Source of the DNA: CAITWD01 sp963842065
Lineage (GTDB): Bacteria; Actinomycetota; Thermoleophilia; Miltoncostaeales; Miltoncostaeaceae
Length of the DNA stretch: 64,000 bases
NCBI GenBank assembly: GCA_963842065.1
Contig: CAWJEW010000007.1
Span: forward strand, 186,001 to 250,000
Reading direction: 5' to 3'
Part shown: positions 8,486-17,061 of the stretch, one piece after another
Layout of the letters: every line of letters starts with the position of its first letter
Position numbering within the stretch: the first letter of the stretch is position 1
The notes under the pieces: generated by a model
What the model was told of the DNA's origin: nothing
What the model saw: only the letters and a program-made list of their open reading frames with translations
Database searches by the model: none
Position numbers and translations under genes: made by a program

Positions 8486-9378
8486 TCCCCGAGCCGATCG
8501 CGCGCGGCAAGGTCCGCGAGATCTACGCCCACGGAGACGATCAGCTCATCCTGGTCGCGAGCGACCGCATCTCGGCCTACGACGTGATCATGCCGACCCC
8601 GATCCCCGACAAGGGCCGGGTCCTGACGGCGATGTCGCTGTTCTGGTTCGGCCAGACCGCCGGAATCGTCCCCAACCACCTGGTCAGCGTACGACCGGAA
8701 GACCTGCCGGAGCCGTTCCGCCAGGACGACTTCGCCGGGCGCGCGATGCTGGTCCGGCGCTTGGAGATGGTCGAGCTCGAGTGCGTCGCCCGCGGGTACC
8801 TGGCGGGCTCGGGCTGGCGCGAGTACCAGGCCACCGGCACCGTGGCCGGGCACCGGCTGCCGTCCGGCCTGCGTCTGGGCGACCGACTTCCGGAACCCAT
8901 CTTCACCCCGGCCACCAAAGCCACGAGCGGCCACGACGAGAACATCAGCCGCGAGGACGCCGCCGCGCGGTTCGGGATCGGCCTGGTTGCCGCGCTTGAA
9001 GCGCTGACGTTGGCGATTTACGCACGGGCCCACGCGCGCTGCGCGGAGGCGGGCATCCTCCTGGCCGACACCAAGTTCGAGTTCGGCCGGGACCCTGAAG
9101 GGCAGCTGATCCTGGCCGACGAGGTGCTCACGCCCGACAGCTCGCGCCTGTGGCCCGCCGACGAATGGGACCCCGGCACGAACCCGGCGTCGTTCGACAA
9201 GCAGTACCTGCGCGACTGGCTCGATGCCTCCGGCTGGGACCACACCCCGCCAGGTCCCGAACTGCCCGCCGAAGTCGTCGAGGGCACCCGCTCGCGCTAC
9301 ATCCACGCATATGAACGCATTTCCGGACACCGGTTCCGCGACTACCTCGAGGAGGCACACGTGAGGGCGCACCAATGA
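8482..9378 (+). CDS. purC: SAICAR synthase
   Basis: PurC condenses CAIR with aspartate using ATP. The 298-residue product opens IARGKVREIYAHGDDQLILVASDRISAYDVIM, giving the family's KVRE(I/L)Y and SDRISAYD motifs, then has GYLAGSGWREY, KATSGHDENIS and LADTKFEFG. It is the longer form of the enzyme, typical of many bacteria and yeast. GTG 8482 overlaps the purB stop, and its own stop overlaps purS as ATGA. Confidence 0.96.
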   Translation: MIPEPIARGKVREIYAHGDDQLILVASDRISAYDVIMPTPIPDKGRVLTAMSLFWFGQTAGIVPNHLVSVRPEDLPEPFRQDDFAGRAMLVRRLEMVELECVARGYLAGSGWREYQATGTVAGHRLPSGLRLGDRLPEPIFTPATKATSGHDENISREDAAARFGIGLVAALEALTLAIYARAHARCAEAGILLADTKFEFGRDPEGQLILADEVLTPDSSRLWPADEWDPGTNPASFDKQYLRDWLDASGWDHTPPGPELPAEVVEGTRSRYIHAYERISGHRFRDYLEEAHVRAHQ

Positions 9379-9611
9379 CCCACGTCGTTGTTACGGTCAT
9401 GCCGCGCGAAGGCGTGCTCGACCCGCAGGGCCAAGCCGTCCAGGGCGCGCTCGGGCGGCTCGGGTTCGCCGGGATCCACGAGGTCCGGCTCGGCCGGCGC
9501 ATCGAGCTGGAGCTCGACGGCCCGGATCCGGAGGCGGCTGCGCGCGAGATGTGCGAGCGTCTGCTGGCGAACCCGCTTATCGAAGACTTCACGGTCGCGA
9601 TCGAGGACTGA
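9375..9611 (+). CDS. purS: FGAM synthase subunit PurS
   Basis: PurS is the small bridging subunit of the PurSQL complex, which makes FGAM and passes ammonia from PurQ to PurL. The 78-residue product has the family pattern: VVVTVMPREGVLDPQGQAV, LGRLGFAGIHEVRLGRRIEL, and MCERLLANPLIEDF near the C-terminus. It overlaps purC by 4 nt and sits immediately before purQ. Confidence 0.95.
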   Translation: MTHVVVTVMPREGVLDPQGQAVQGALGRLGFAGIHEVRLGRRIELELDGPDPEAAAREMCERLLANPLIEDFTVAIED

Positions 9612-9614
9612 GTG

Positions 9615-10244
9615 ATGGTTGCCGTCGTGCGCTTTCCAGGTTCCCTTGATCACGACAGCGCGGTCCGCGCCGTCGAGGCCGTCGGCGGCACGGCGACCTA
9701 CGCGTGGCACGCCGATCATGATCTGCCGGCCGGCACACGGGCGGTCGTGTTGCCGGGCGGGTTCAGCTACGGGGACCATCTGCGCCCGGGCGCCATCGCC
9801 TCGCGCTCGCCCATCATGGATGCCGTGCGCCGCCACGCCGACGCGGGAGGTCTGGTGCTCGGCATCTGCAACGGGTTCCAGGTCCTGTGCGAGGCGGGCC
9901 TGCTGCCGGGCGTCCTGCGCACCAACGCCACCACGTCGTTCGTGTGCCGCCAGGTCGAGCTCGAGGTGCTCGACCATGAGACGCCATTCACCCACTCGCT
10001 GGGCGACGCGCTCTCCATGCCGATCAAGAACCACGACGGCGCCTGGTTCGGCGATCCGGCCTCGGCCCGCATCGTGCTGTCATACGGCGCGGAAAACCCG
10101 CTGGGGTCGGTCGCCTCGGCGGCCGGCATCGGCAACGCACGCGGCAATGTGCTCGGCCTGATGCCGCACCCCGAGGAGGCGGTCGATCGCCTGCTGGGCT
10201 CGACCGACGGCCGGGGCCTGTTTGCCGCCCTGGTGCGCGGATGA
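9615..10244 (+). CDS. purQ: FGAM synthase glutaminase subunit PurQ
   Basis: PurQ is the class I glutamine amidotransferase that supplies ammonia to PurL. Its 209-210 residues include PGGFSYGDHLRPGAI, the nucleophile cysteine in GICNGFQVLCE and the His-Glu pair in LMPHPEEA. ATG 9615 is preferred, although GTG 9612 directly before it is also in frame. The stop overlaps purL. Confidence 0.96.
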   Translation: MVAVVRFPGSLDHDSAVRAVEAVGGTATYAWHADHDLPAGTRAVVLPGGFSYGDHLRPGAIASRSPIMDAVRRHADAGGLVLGICNGFQVLCEAGLLPGVLRTNATTSFVCRQVELEVLDHETPFTHSLGDALSMPIKNHDGAWFGDPASARIVLSYGAENPLGSVASAAGIGNARGNVLGLMPHPEEAVDRLLGSTDGRGLFAALVRG

Positions 10245-12412
10245 GCGTCGCGCTGCACCGCCAGCTCGGGCTCACCGACGATGAGTTCGCCCGGATCCCG
10301 GTCCTGATCGGCCGCGAGCCCACGGACCCCGAGCTGGTCATGTTCAGCCTCATGTGGAGCGAGCACTGCTCCTACAAGCACTCGCGGCGCCTGTTGCGCC
10401 GGTTCCCGGTCGACGGCCCGCACGTGCTGCAGGGCCCGGGCGAGAACGCCGGTGCGGTGGACGTCGGCGACGGCTGGGCGATCGCGCTCAAGGTCGAGTC
10501 CCACAATCATCCGTCCGCGGTCGAGCCGTTCGAGGGCGCGGCCACCGGGGTCGGCGGGATCGTGCGCGACATCCTCGCGCTCGGCGCGCGCCCGATCGCG
10601 CTGCTGGACTCGTTGCGCTTCGGCACGCTCGACAGCGGCCGCAGCCGCCACCTGTTCACCCGGGCGGTCGCCGGCATCGGCCACTACGGCAACTGCATCG
10701 GGGTGCCGACCGTCGGCGGCGAGGTCGTGTTTGACGACCGCTACGAGGACTCGTGCCTGGTCAACGCCATGTGCGTCGGGCTCGTCCGAGCGGACGGCAT
10801 GCTCCGGGCCGCCGCGTTCGGCGAGGGCAACTTGCTGGTGCTCATCGGCAACCGCACCGGCCGCGACGGCATCGGCGGGGCGAGCGTGCTCGCCTCGGCC
10901 GAACTCAGCGACGATGACCAGGACAAGCGCCCATCGGTACAGGTCAGCGACCCGTTTACCGAGCGCAAGCTCATGGACTGCTGCCTGGAGCTCGCCGCCG
11001 GCGATCTGCTGCTGGCGCTGCAGGATCTCGGAGCGGCCGGCCTGACCAGCGCCGCCAGCGAGATGGCTGCCAAAGGCGGCGTCGGGCTCGACATCGACCT
11101 CGACCGGATCCACGTGCGCGAAGCGGGGATGGCGCCTGCCGAGATTCTCGTCTCCGAGAGCCAGGAGCGCATGCTCGGCCTGGTGGCTCCCGCCAAGCTC
11201 GATGAGGTGCTGGGGGCCTGCGCCCGCTGGGAGCTCGACGCCAACGTGATCGGCACCGTCACGACGACCGGCAACTTCACCGCCCGCCACAACGGCGAGA
11301 TCGTCGTCGACATCCCCGCCGCGGCGCTCACCGACGACGCCCCCTCCTACGAGGTCCCGCGCACCCCGGCGCCGGCCGCCACCCCGCTCGCCCTCGAGGA
11401 CATCGAGGCCCCGGTGGACCTCGGGGCCGCCTGGCTCGAGTTGCTTGCGCGACCAAACATCGCCAGCAAGCGCTGGATCTACCAGCAATACGACCACCTG
11501 GTCGGCGCCAACACCATCCGCCGGCCCGGCGGCGACGCGGCGGTCATCCGCATCCCGGGGATGCGCCGGGCACTCGCGATCACCACCGACTGCGCCGAGC
11601 GCCACTGCGAGCTCGATCCGCGCGGCGGCGGCCGCGCAAGCGTGTTCGAGGCCGCCCGCAACGTCGCCTGCACCGGTGCGCTTCCGTACGCGGCCAGCGA
11701 CTGCCTGAACTTCGCCAACCCCGAGAAGGCCAGCACCGGCTGGCGCCTGGCCGAGGCCATCGAGGGGATGAGCGAGGCGCTGGAGGCGATCGCGGTGCCC
11801 GTCGTTTCCGGCAACGTGTCGCTCTACAACGAGAGCCCGGAGCGGACGATCTACCCGACCCCGGTCGTCGGCATGATCGGCCTGCTCGAGGACGCCGGCG
11901 CGAGCGTCGGCCACGCGTTCGTCGAGGAGGGCGACCAGATCCTCCTGCTCGGCGGCGGACTCCCGCGGCTCGACGCCAGCGAATGGCTGGGCGCCGCGAC
12001 CGGTGCGCCGTCGCTGCCGGACCTGGCGGCCGAGGCCGCCCTCATTCGCGTCATCGTCGAGCTCGTCGGTGCGGGCCTGGTGCGCTCGGCCCACGACGTC
12101 TCCGGCGGCGGCATCGCCGTGACGCTGGCCGAATCGGCGCTGGCCGCGGGCATTGGGGCAGCGGTCGCGCTGCCGGTCGGCCGCCGGGCCGACGAGGCGC
12201 TGTTCGGCGAATCCGGCGAGCGCATCGTCGTGACGTGCCGGCCGGACGCGCTCGATGCGCTGCGCGCCGCCGCTGGCGAGGTTCCGGTTGCGGTCATCGG
12301 CAGGGTCGGTGGCGATACTGTGGACATACAGCTTGACGATGCGATCGTGAGCCTCGATCTTGAGGCGGCCCGCAGCGCCTATGAAGCCACCCTGACCAAG
12401 GCGGTCGCATGA
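10241..12412 (+). CDS. purL: FGAM synthase subunit PurL (small form)
   Basis: This ATP-dependent synthase subunit converts FGAR to FGAM with PurQ and PurS. At 723 residues it is the short PurL, without a fused glutaminase. Visible motifs are MWSEHCSYKHSR, the substrate loop KVESHNHPSAVEPFEGAATGVGG, a second AIRS-like half, and SAHDVSGGGIAVTLAE near the C-terminus. It overlaps purQ and purF by 4 nt each. Confidence 0.97.
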   Translation: MSVALHRQLGLTDDEFARIPVLIGREPTDPELVMFSLMWSEHCSYKHSRRLLRRFPVDGPHVLQGPGENAGAVDVGDGWAIALKVESHNHPSAVEPFEGAATGVGGIVRDILALGARPIALLDSLRFGTLDSGRSRHLFTRAVAGIGHYGNCIGVPTVGGEVVFDDRYEDSCLVNAMCVGLVRADGMLRAAAFGEGNLLVLIGNRTGRDGIGGASVLASAELSDDDQDKRPSVQVSDPFTERKLMDCCLELAAGDLLLALQDLGAAGLTSAASEMAAKGGVGLDIDLDRIHVREAGMAPAEILVSESQERMLGLVAPAKLDEVLGACARWELDANVIGTVTTTGNFTARHNGEIVVDIPAAALTDDAPSYEVPRTPAPAATPLALEDIEAPVDLGAAWLELLARPNIASKRWIYQQYDHLVGANTIRRPGGDAAVIRIPGMRRALAITTDCAERHCELDPRGGGRASVFEAARNVACTGALPYAASDCLNFANPEKASTGWRLAEAIEGMSEALEAIAVPVVSGNVSLYNESPERTIYPTPVVGMIGLLEDAGASVGHAFVEEGDQILLLGGGLPRLDASEWLGAATGAPSLPDLAAEAALIRVIVELVGAGLVRSAHDVSGGGIAVTLAESALAAGIGAAVALPVGRRADEALFGESGERIVVTCRPDALDALRAAAGEVPVAVIGRVGGDTVDIQLDDAIVSLDLEAARSAYEATLTKAVA

Positions 12413-13848
12413 CCGACATGTGGGACGACGACTCCCCCCACGACGAGTGCGGGGTCGTCGGGATCGTGGCCCCGGGCCGCGACGTGTCCCGGCTTGCCTT
12501 CTTCGCGCTCCATGCGTTGCAGCACCGCGGCCAGGAGAGCGCCGGCATCGCGGTGACCGACGACGGCCACGTCATGGTCCAGCGCGACCTCGGCCTGGTC
12601 GGCTCCGTGTTCGACGAGCCGGCACTGCGCAGCCTATCGGGGCATTCGGCCATCGGGCACGTGCGCTACTCGACCACCGGATCGAACAAGTGGGAGAACG
12701 CGCAGCCGGTCACCCGCAACCGGGGCGACGGCCTGGTCGCACTCGGCCACAACGGCAATCTCACCAACACCGATGCGCTGCGCGAACAGATCGGCAACGA
12801 TCCGCAGCCGCTGCAGGCGACCACCGACTCCGAGCTCATCGCGGCACTGCTTGCGCGCGAGCCCGGCTCGCTCTTGGACGCGGTCGTTGCGGTCAGCGGC
12901 CGCCTCGTCGGGGCGTTCTCGGCCGTGGCGCTCTCAGAGGATGAGCTGGTGGCCTTCCGTGACGCGCACGGCGTGCGGCCACTGGTGATCGGCAAACTCG
13001 AGGGCGGGTACTGCGTGGCGTCCGAGACGTGCGCGCTCGATCAGATCGGGGCGACCCTCGTGCGCGAAGTGCGCCCTGGCGAAGCCGTGCGGCTCACGGC
13101 ATCGGATATCGAGAGCCGCCAGGCCCTCGCACCCGCCCTTTCGCGGATGTGCGTGTTCGAACACATCTACTTTGCGCGGCCCGACAGCCTCCTGGACGGC
13201 CACAACGTGTGGGAGCAGCGCCGGGCCATGGGCATCGAGCTCGCCAACGAGGCGCCGGTCGACGCCGACATGGTCGTGGGCCTCCCGGACTCCGGCACGC
13301 CGGCCGCCATCGGATACGCCTTCGCGTCGGGTATCCCGTATTCCGAGGCGGTGGTGCGCAACCGGTACGTGGGCCGGAGCTTCATCCAGCCCGATCAGGA
13401 GCTGCGCAAGAGCGGCGTCAAGCTCAAGTTCAACCCGCTGCGCGAGATCATCGACGGCAAGCGGCTGATCGTTGTCGACGACTCGATCGTCCGCGGAACG
13501 ACGACCCAGCAGGTCGTCGCGATGCTCCGGGAGGCGGGGGCCCGCGAGGTGCACATGCGCATCTCGAGCCCGCCGATCGCCTGGCCGTGCTTCTACGGCA
13601 TCGACATGCCCTCGCGCGCGGAGCTCATCGCCTCGAGCCACTCGATCGACGAGGTGGCCCGCGTCACCGGCGCCACGAGCCTCGCGCATCTGTCGCTGGA
13701 GGGGCTCCAGCGGGCGATCGGATCGCCGGCCGACCGCTTCTGCCGTGCCTGCTTTACCGGCGAATACGCAATTCCGGTGCCGGACGCGACGACCAAACTG
13801 CGCTTCGAGGCCCCCCAAACCCAGCCGGCCGGGGCGCCGCGGGCGTGA
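12409..13848 (+). CDS. purF: Amidophosphoribosyltransferase
   Basis: PurF makes phosphoribosylamine from PRPP and glutamine, the committed and feedback-regulated step. The 479-residue protein carries a short propeptide before the nucleophile cysteine in HDECGVVGI (Cys 14), so it is probably cleaved as in B. subtilis. The phosphoribosyltransferase PRPP loop is LIVVDDSIVRGTT. Cysteines in RMCVFEH, WPCFYG and FCRACF fit the four ligands of the [4Fe-4S] cluster in the B. subtilis type. ATGA overlap with purL. Confidence 0.97.
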   Translation: MTDMWDDDSPHDECGVVGIVAPGRDVSRLAFFALHALQHRGQESAGIAVTDDGHVMVQRDLGLVGSVFDEPALRSLSGHSAIGHVRYSTTGSNKWENAQPVTRNRGDGLVALGHNGNLTNTDALREQIGNDPQPLQATTDSELIAALLAREPGSLLDAVVAVSGRLVGAFSAVALSEDELVAFRDAHGVRPLVIGKLEGGYCVASETCALDQIGATLVREVRPGEAVRLTASDIESRQALAPALSRMCVFEHIYFARPDSLLDGHNVWEQRRAMGIELANEAPVDADMVVGLPDSGTPAAIGYAFASGIPYSEAVVRNRYVGRSFIQPDQELRKSGVKLKFNPLREIIDGKRLIVVDDSIVRGTTTQQVVAMLREAGAREVHMRISSPPIAWPCFYGIDMPSRAELIASSHSIDEVARVTGATSLAHLSLEGLQRAIGSPADRFCRACFTGEYAIPVPDATTKLRFEAPQTQPAGAPRA

Positions 13849-14810
13849 CCGACCACGGCATCTCGTACCGGGACGCCGGCGTCGATCTCCAGGCGGCCCG
13901 TACACACACGGCCAACATCGCCGGCTTCGTCCGGGGCGGGGTGGCCGGCTTCGCCGGGGGGCTCGCGCTGCCGCCGATGCGCGACGGGATCCTGTTGGCA
14001 TGCACCGACGGGGTCGGCACCAAGCTCCTGCTCGCACGGGAGTCCGGCATCATCGACGGACTCGGCCAAGACCTCGTGGCGATGTGCGTGAACGACCTGA
14101 TCTGCTCGGGCGCGCGGCCGCTCGGCTTCTTGGACTACCTGGCCGTCGGCAGGCTCGACCCCGAGGAGGCCCGGGTCATCGTCGGGTCGATCGCCCAAGC
14201 TTGCGAGGATGTCGACTGCGCGCTGTTGGGCGGTGAGACCGCCGAGCTGCCCGGCCTGTACCAACCCGGGCATTTCGATCTCGCGGGCTTCGCGATGGGC
14301 ATCGTTGAACGCGACCAGATGCTCGGTCCCGAGCGCGTGCGCGACGGCGATCTGGTAATCGGGATTCCCTCCTCAGGCGTGCACTCCAACGGCTTCTCGC
14401 TCGTGCGCGCACTCCTGGCCGAAGGCGCTCTCGACTGCCCGGCCGAGGTCCTGCTTGCCCCGACGCGCCTCTACGTTCGCGACGTACTGGGCCTGCTCGA
14501 GGCCGCGGTGCCGGTGCACGCGGTGGCGCACATCACCGGCGGTGGCCTTCCCGAGAACCTGCCGCGGGCGCTGCCTGCCGGGCTCGAGGCCGTCGTCGAC
14601 CCGACGAGTTGGCAGCTGCCGCCAGCGCTCACGGCGATCCTCGAGTGCGGTCGCGTCGCGACGGACGACGCATGGGAGACCTTCAACATGGGGATCGGGC
14701 TCTGCCTGATCGCACCCGCCGGCGCGCAGGCCGACATCGTCGCCCGCATTCCGGATGCGTGCGTGATCGGTGCCGTGGCGCAGGGGACCGCCGGGGTGCG
14801 ACGTGTCTAG
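13845..14810 (+). CDS. purM: Phosphoribosylformylglycinamidine cyclo-ligase
   Basis: PurM (AIR synthetase) closes the imidazole ring of FGAM with ATP. The 321-residue product has SYRDAGVDLQAA at its start, LACTDGVGTKLLLA, DLVAMCVNDLICSGARPLGFLDYLAVG, LLGGETAELPG and HITGGGLPENLPR, all family landmarks. GTG 13845 overlaps the purF stop, and its end overlaps purN by 8 nt. Confidence 0.97.
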   Translation: MTDHGISYRDAGVDLQAARTHTANIAGFVRGGVAGFAGGLALPPMRDGILLACTDGVGTKLLLARESGIIDGLGQDLVAMCVNDLICSGARPLGFLDYLAVGRLDPEEARVIVGSIAQACEDVDCALLGGETAELPGLYQPGHFDLAGFAMGIVERDQMLGPERVRDGDLVIGIPSSGVHSNGFSLVRALLAEGALDCPAEVLLAPTRLYVRDVLGLLEAAVPVHAVAHITGGGLPENLPRALPAGLEAVVDPTSWQLPPALTAILECGRVATDDAWETFNMGIGLCLIAPAGAQADIVARIPDACVIGAVAQGTAGVRRV

Positions 14811-15438
14811 CCCCTACCGCATCGTCGTGCTGATTTCCGGCTCGGGCACCAACCTGCAGCGGCTTATCGACACCGTCCACGTTCCCGGTGGGGAGGCGGA
14901 GATCGTGCTCGTCGTGAGCTCGCGCGCCGAGGCCCGCGGGGTCGCCCGCGCCGAAGCCGCGGGGATCCCGACACGCGTCGTGGCCCGCGATGCGACGGCG
15001 GACCGCACCGCCCGCGATCGACTCCTGGCCGACCTGGTGGCCGAGGGGCGCCCGGATCTGGTCGTGCTCGCCGGCTGGATGAGCATCCTCACCGGAGCCT
15101 TCCTGGATCGCTTCCCGGACGCCGTGATCAACCTGCATCCGTCACTGTTGCCCGCGTTTCCCGGCATGCACGCCATCGACCAGGCGCTCGCCTGGGGCGT
15201 GCGCTGGACGGGTGTGACGGTGCACTATGCCGAGGAAGCGGTCGACGGGGGGCCGCCGATCCTCCAGGAACCCGTGCCGGTGCACTTCGGCGACACCTCC
15301 GAATCGCTGGCGGCCCGGATCCACGCCGCCGAGCACCGCTTGCTCCCGGAAGCCGTGCGACTGTTTGCCGCAGGGCGCGTGCACCGTGACCCAGACTCAC
15401 CACGAAAGGTCCAGATCCTCGAGGAGGGGCAATCGTGA
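14803..15438 (+). CDS. purN: Phosphoribosylglycinamide formyltransferase
   Basis: PurN formylates GAR using 10-formyl-THF. The 211-residue product opens YRIVVLISGSGTNLQRLID. It carries LAGWMSILTGAFLDRFPDAVINLHPSLLPAFPGMHAIDQAL, which contains the catalytic N-x-H region and the folate site, and TVHYAEEAVDGGPPILQE with the catalytic aspartate. The start is GTG 14803, inside the 3' end of purM. Confidence 0.96.
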   Translation: MSSPYRIVVLISGSGTNLQRLIDTVHVPGGEAEIVLVVSSRAEARGVARAEAAGIPTRVVARDATADRTARDRLLADLVAEGRPDLVVLAGWMSILTGAFLDRFPDAVINLHPSLLPAFPGMHAIDQALAWGVRWTGVTVHYAEEAVDGGPPILQEPVPVHFGDTSESLAARIHAAEHRLLPEAVRLFAAGRVHRDPDSPRKVQILEEGQS

Positions 15439-16976
15439 AGATCCGCCGAGCGCTGATCTCAGTATCCGACAAGACCGGCCTGGAAGCGCTCGCGCGCGAG
15501 CTGACCGGCCTGGGCGTCGAGATCCTGTCGACGGGTGGCACCGCAACGGCCGTCGAGGGCTACGGTCTGCCGGTCACGCGCGTCGAGCAGGTCACCGGGC
15601 AGCCGGAGATCCTCGGCGGGCGGGTCAAGACACTGCACCCCAAGATCCACGGCGGCATCCTCGCCCGTGAGCACCTTCCCGAGGATCAGGCGGACATGGC
15701 CGCATCCGGCATCGAGGGCATCGACCTGGTGTGCGTCAACCTGTACCCGTTCGAGGCCTACGTCGGGCGCCGCGGCATCACCGACGACGAGCTGGTCGAG
15801 CAGATCGACATCGGCGGCCCAGCGATGGTGCGCGCCGCAGCAAAGAACCACAACCGCGTCACGATCCTCACCTGCCCCGACCAGTACGCGGACGTCCTGA
15901 AGGAACTCGCCGACTCCGGCGGCGAGACCTCCCTTGCGACGCGCCGGCGCCTGGCCGGCCGCGCCTTCCAGCTGACCGCCTCCTACGACGCGGCGATCGC
16001 CAACTGGCTGGCCGAATCCGAAAGCGAGTTCCCAGACCAGATCGTGATGACCTTCAACAAGTCATTTCCGGTGAGCTACGGCGAGAACCCGCATCAACGC
16101 GGCGCCTACTACATCGAGCGCGGCGCGCGGTCGCATTTGTTGTCGATGGTCGACAAGCTGCACGGCAAGGACCTGTCGTTCAACAACCTGCTCGACCTGG
16201 AAGGCGGACGGAACCTCCTGGCCGAGTTCGAGCTGCCGGCGTGCGTGATCATCAAGCACAACAACCCCTGCGGCGTCGCGGTGGGGCCCGACGTGCGCAC
16301 GGCGTACGTCAGCGCGCGCGATTGCGACCCGGTCTCGGCCTACGGCGGGGTCATCGTGCTCAACCGCCCGGTGGATCCGGAGCTCGGCGAGCTGCTGGTA
16401 GCGACCTTCGTCGAGGTGCTGCTGGCGCCCGGGTACGACCCGGCAGCCCTCACGGCACTCACCCGCAAGCCAAACACACGCATCATGCGAAACCAGGAGC
16501 GCCGACGGGTCAACCCCGGCGAGCGCGACCTGCGACGGGTTGCCGGGGGCCTGCTGGTCCAGGACCGCGATACCGAATCCGAGGAACGGGACGTGATGCG
16601 GGTCGTCACCTCCCGCCAGCCGACCGAGGCGGAGTGGGGTGATCTGCTGTTCGCCTGGCGCGTGGCTAAACACGTCAAGTCCAACGCGATCGTGCTCGCC
16701 CGCGACCTGGTCACCGTCGGGATCGGCGCGGGCCAGATGAGCCGCGTCGACTCGGTTCGCCTGTCGATCGAGAAGGCCAACGTGCCGATCCTGGGCGCGG
16801 CGCTCGCCAGCGACGCCTTCTTCCCGTTCGCCGACGGCCCCGAGGCCGCGGTCAAGGCGGGCGTGCGGGCGATCATCCAGCCGGGCGGGTCGATCCGCGA
16901 CGAGGAGGTCGTCGCTGCCGCGGACGAAGCGGGTCTCGCGATGGTCTTCACCGGGCGGCGGCACTTCCGCCACTAG
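15435..16976 (+). CDS. purH: Bifunctional AICAR transformylase / IMP cyclohydrolase
   Basis: PurH performs the last two steps to IMP. The N-terminal cyclohydrolase domain (residues about 1-200) has RALISVSDKTGLE, LSTGGTA, GGRVKTLHPKIHGGIL and AAKNHNRVTIL. The C-terminal transformylase domain has YGENPHQRGAYY, LEGGRNLLAEF, KHNNPCGVAVG, VKSNAIVLARD and IIQPGGSIRDEEVV. The 513 residues match the usual length. GTG 15435 overlaps the purN stop. It is the last gene of the run. Confidence 0.97.
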   Translation: MKIRRALISVSDKTGLEALARELTGLGVEILSTGGTATAVEGYGLPVTRVEQVTGQPEILGGRVKTLHPKIHGGILAREHLPEDQADMAASGIEGIDLVCVNLYPFEAYVGRRGITDDELVEQIDIGGPAMVRAAAKNHNRVTILTCPDQYADVLKELADSGGETSLATRRRLAGRAFQLTASYDAAIANWLAESESEFPDQIVMTFNKSFPVSYGENPHQRGAYYIERGARSHLLSMVDKLHGKDLSFNNLLDLEGGRNLLAEFELPACVIIKHNNPCGVAVGPDVRTAYVSARDCDPVSAYGGVIVLNRPVDPELGELLVATFVEVLLAPGYDPAALTALTRKPNTRIMRNQERRRVNPGERDLRRVAGGLLVQDRDTESEERDVMRVVTSRQPTEAEWGDLLFAWRVAKHVKSNAIVLARDLVTVGIGAGQMSRVDSVRLSIEKANVPILGAALASDAFFPFADGPEAAVKAGVRAIIQPGGSIRDEEVVAAADEAGLAMVFTGRRHFRH

Positions 16977-17061
16977 CCGTCGCCCCTGTGGGCGGCCCGG
17001 ACCGGGTCCGCCGATGCCACACCGCGGCCGCGAGCAGGGCCGCGTGGGCTACCCTGGGCGG

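Noticed and set aside
9767..12094. Very long open frame on the minus strand opposite purQ and purL
   Set aside because: It is the mirror of a GC-rich coding strand: rich in Arg, Ala, Gly and Asp, with no family motif, while purQ and purL on the plus strand are complete.
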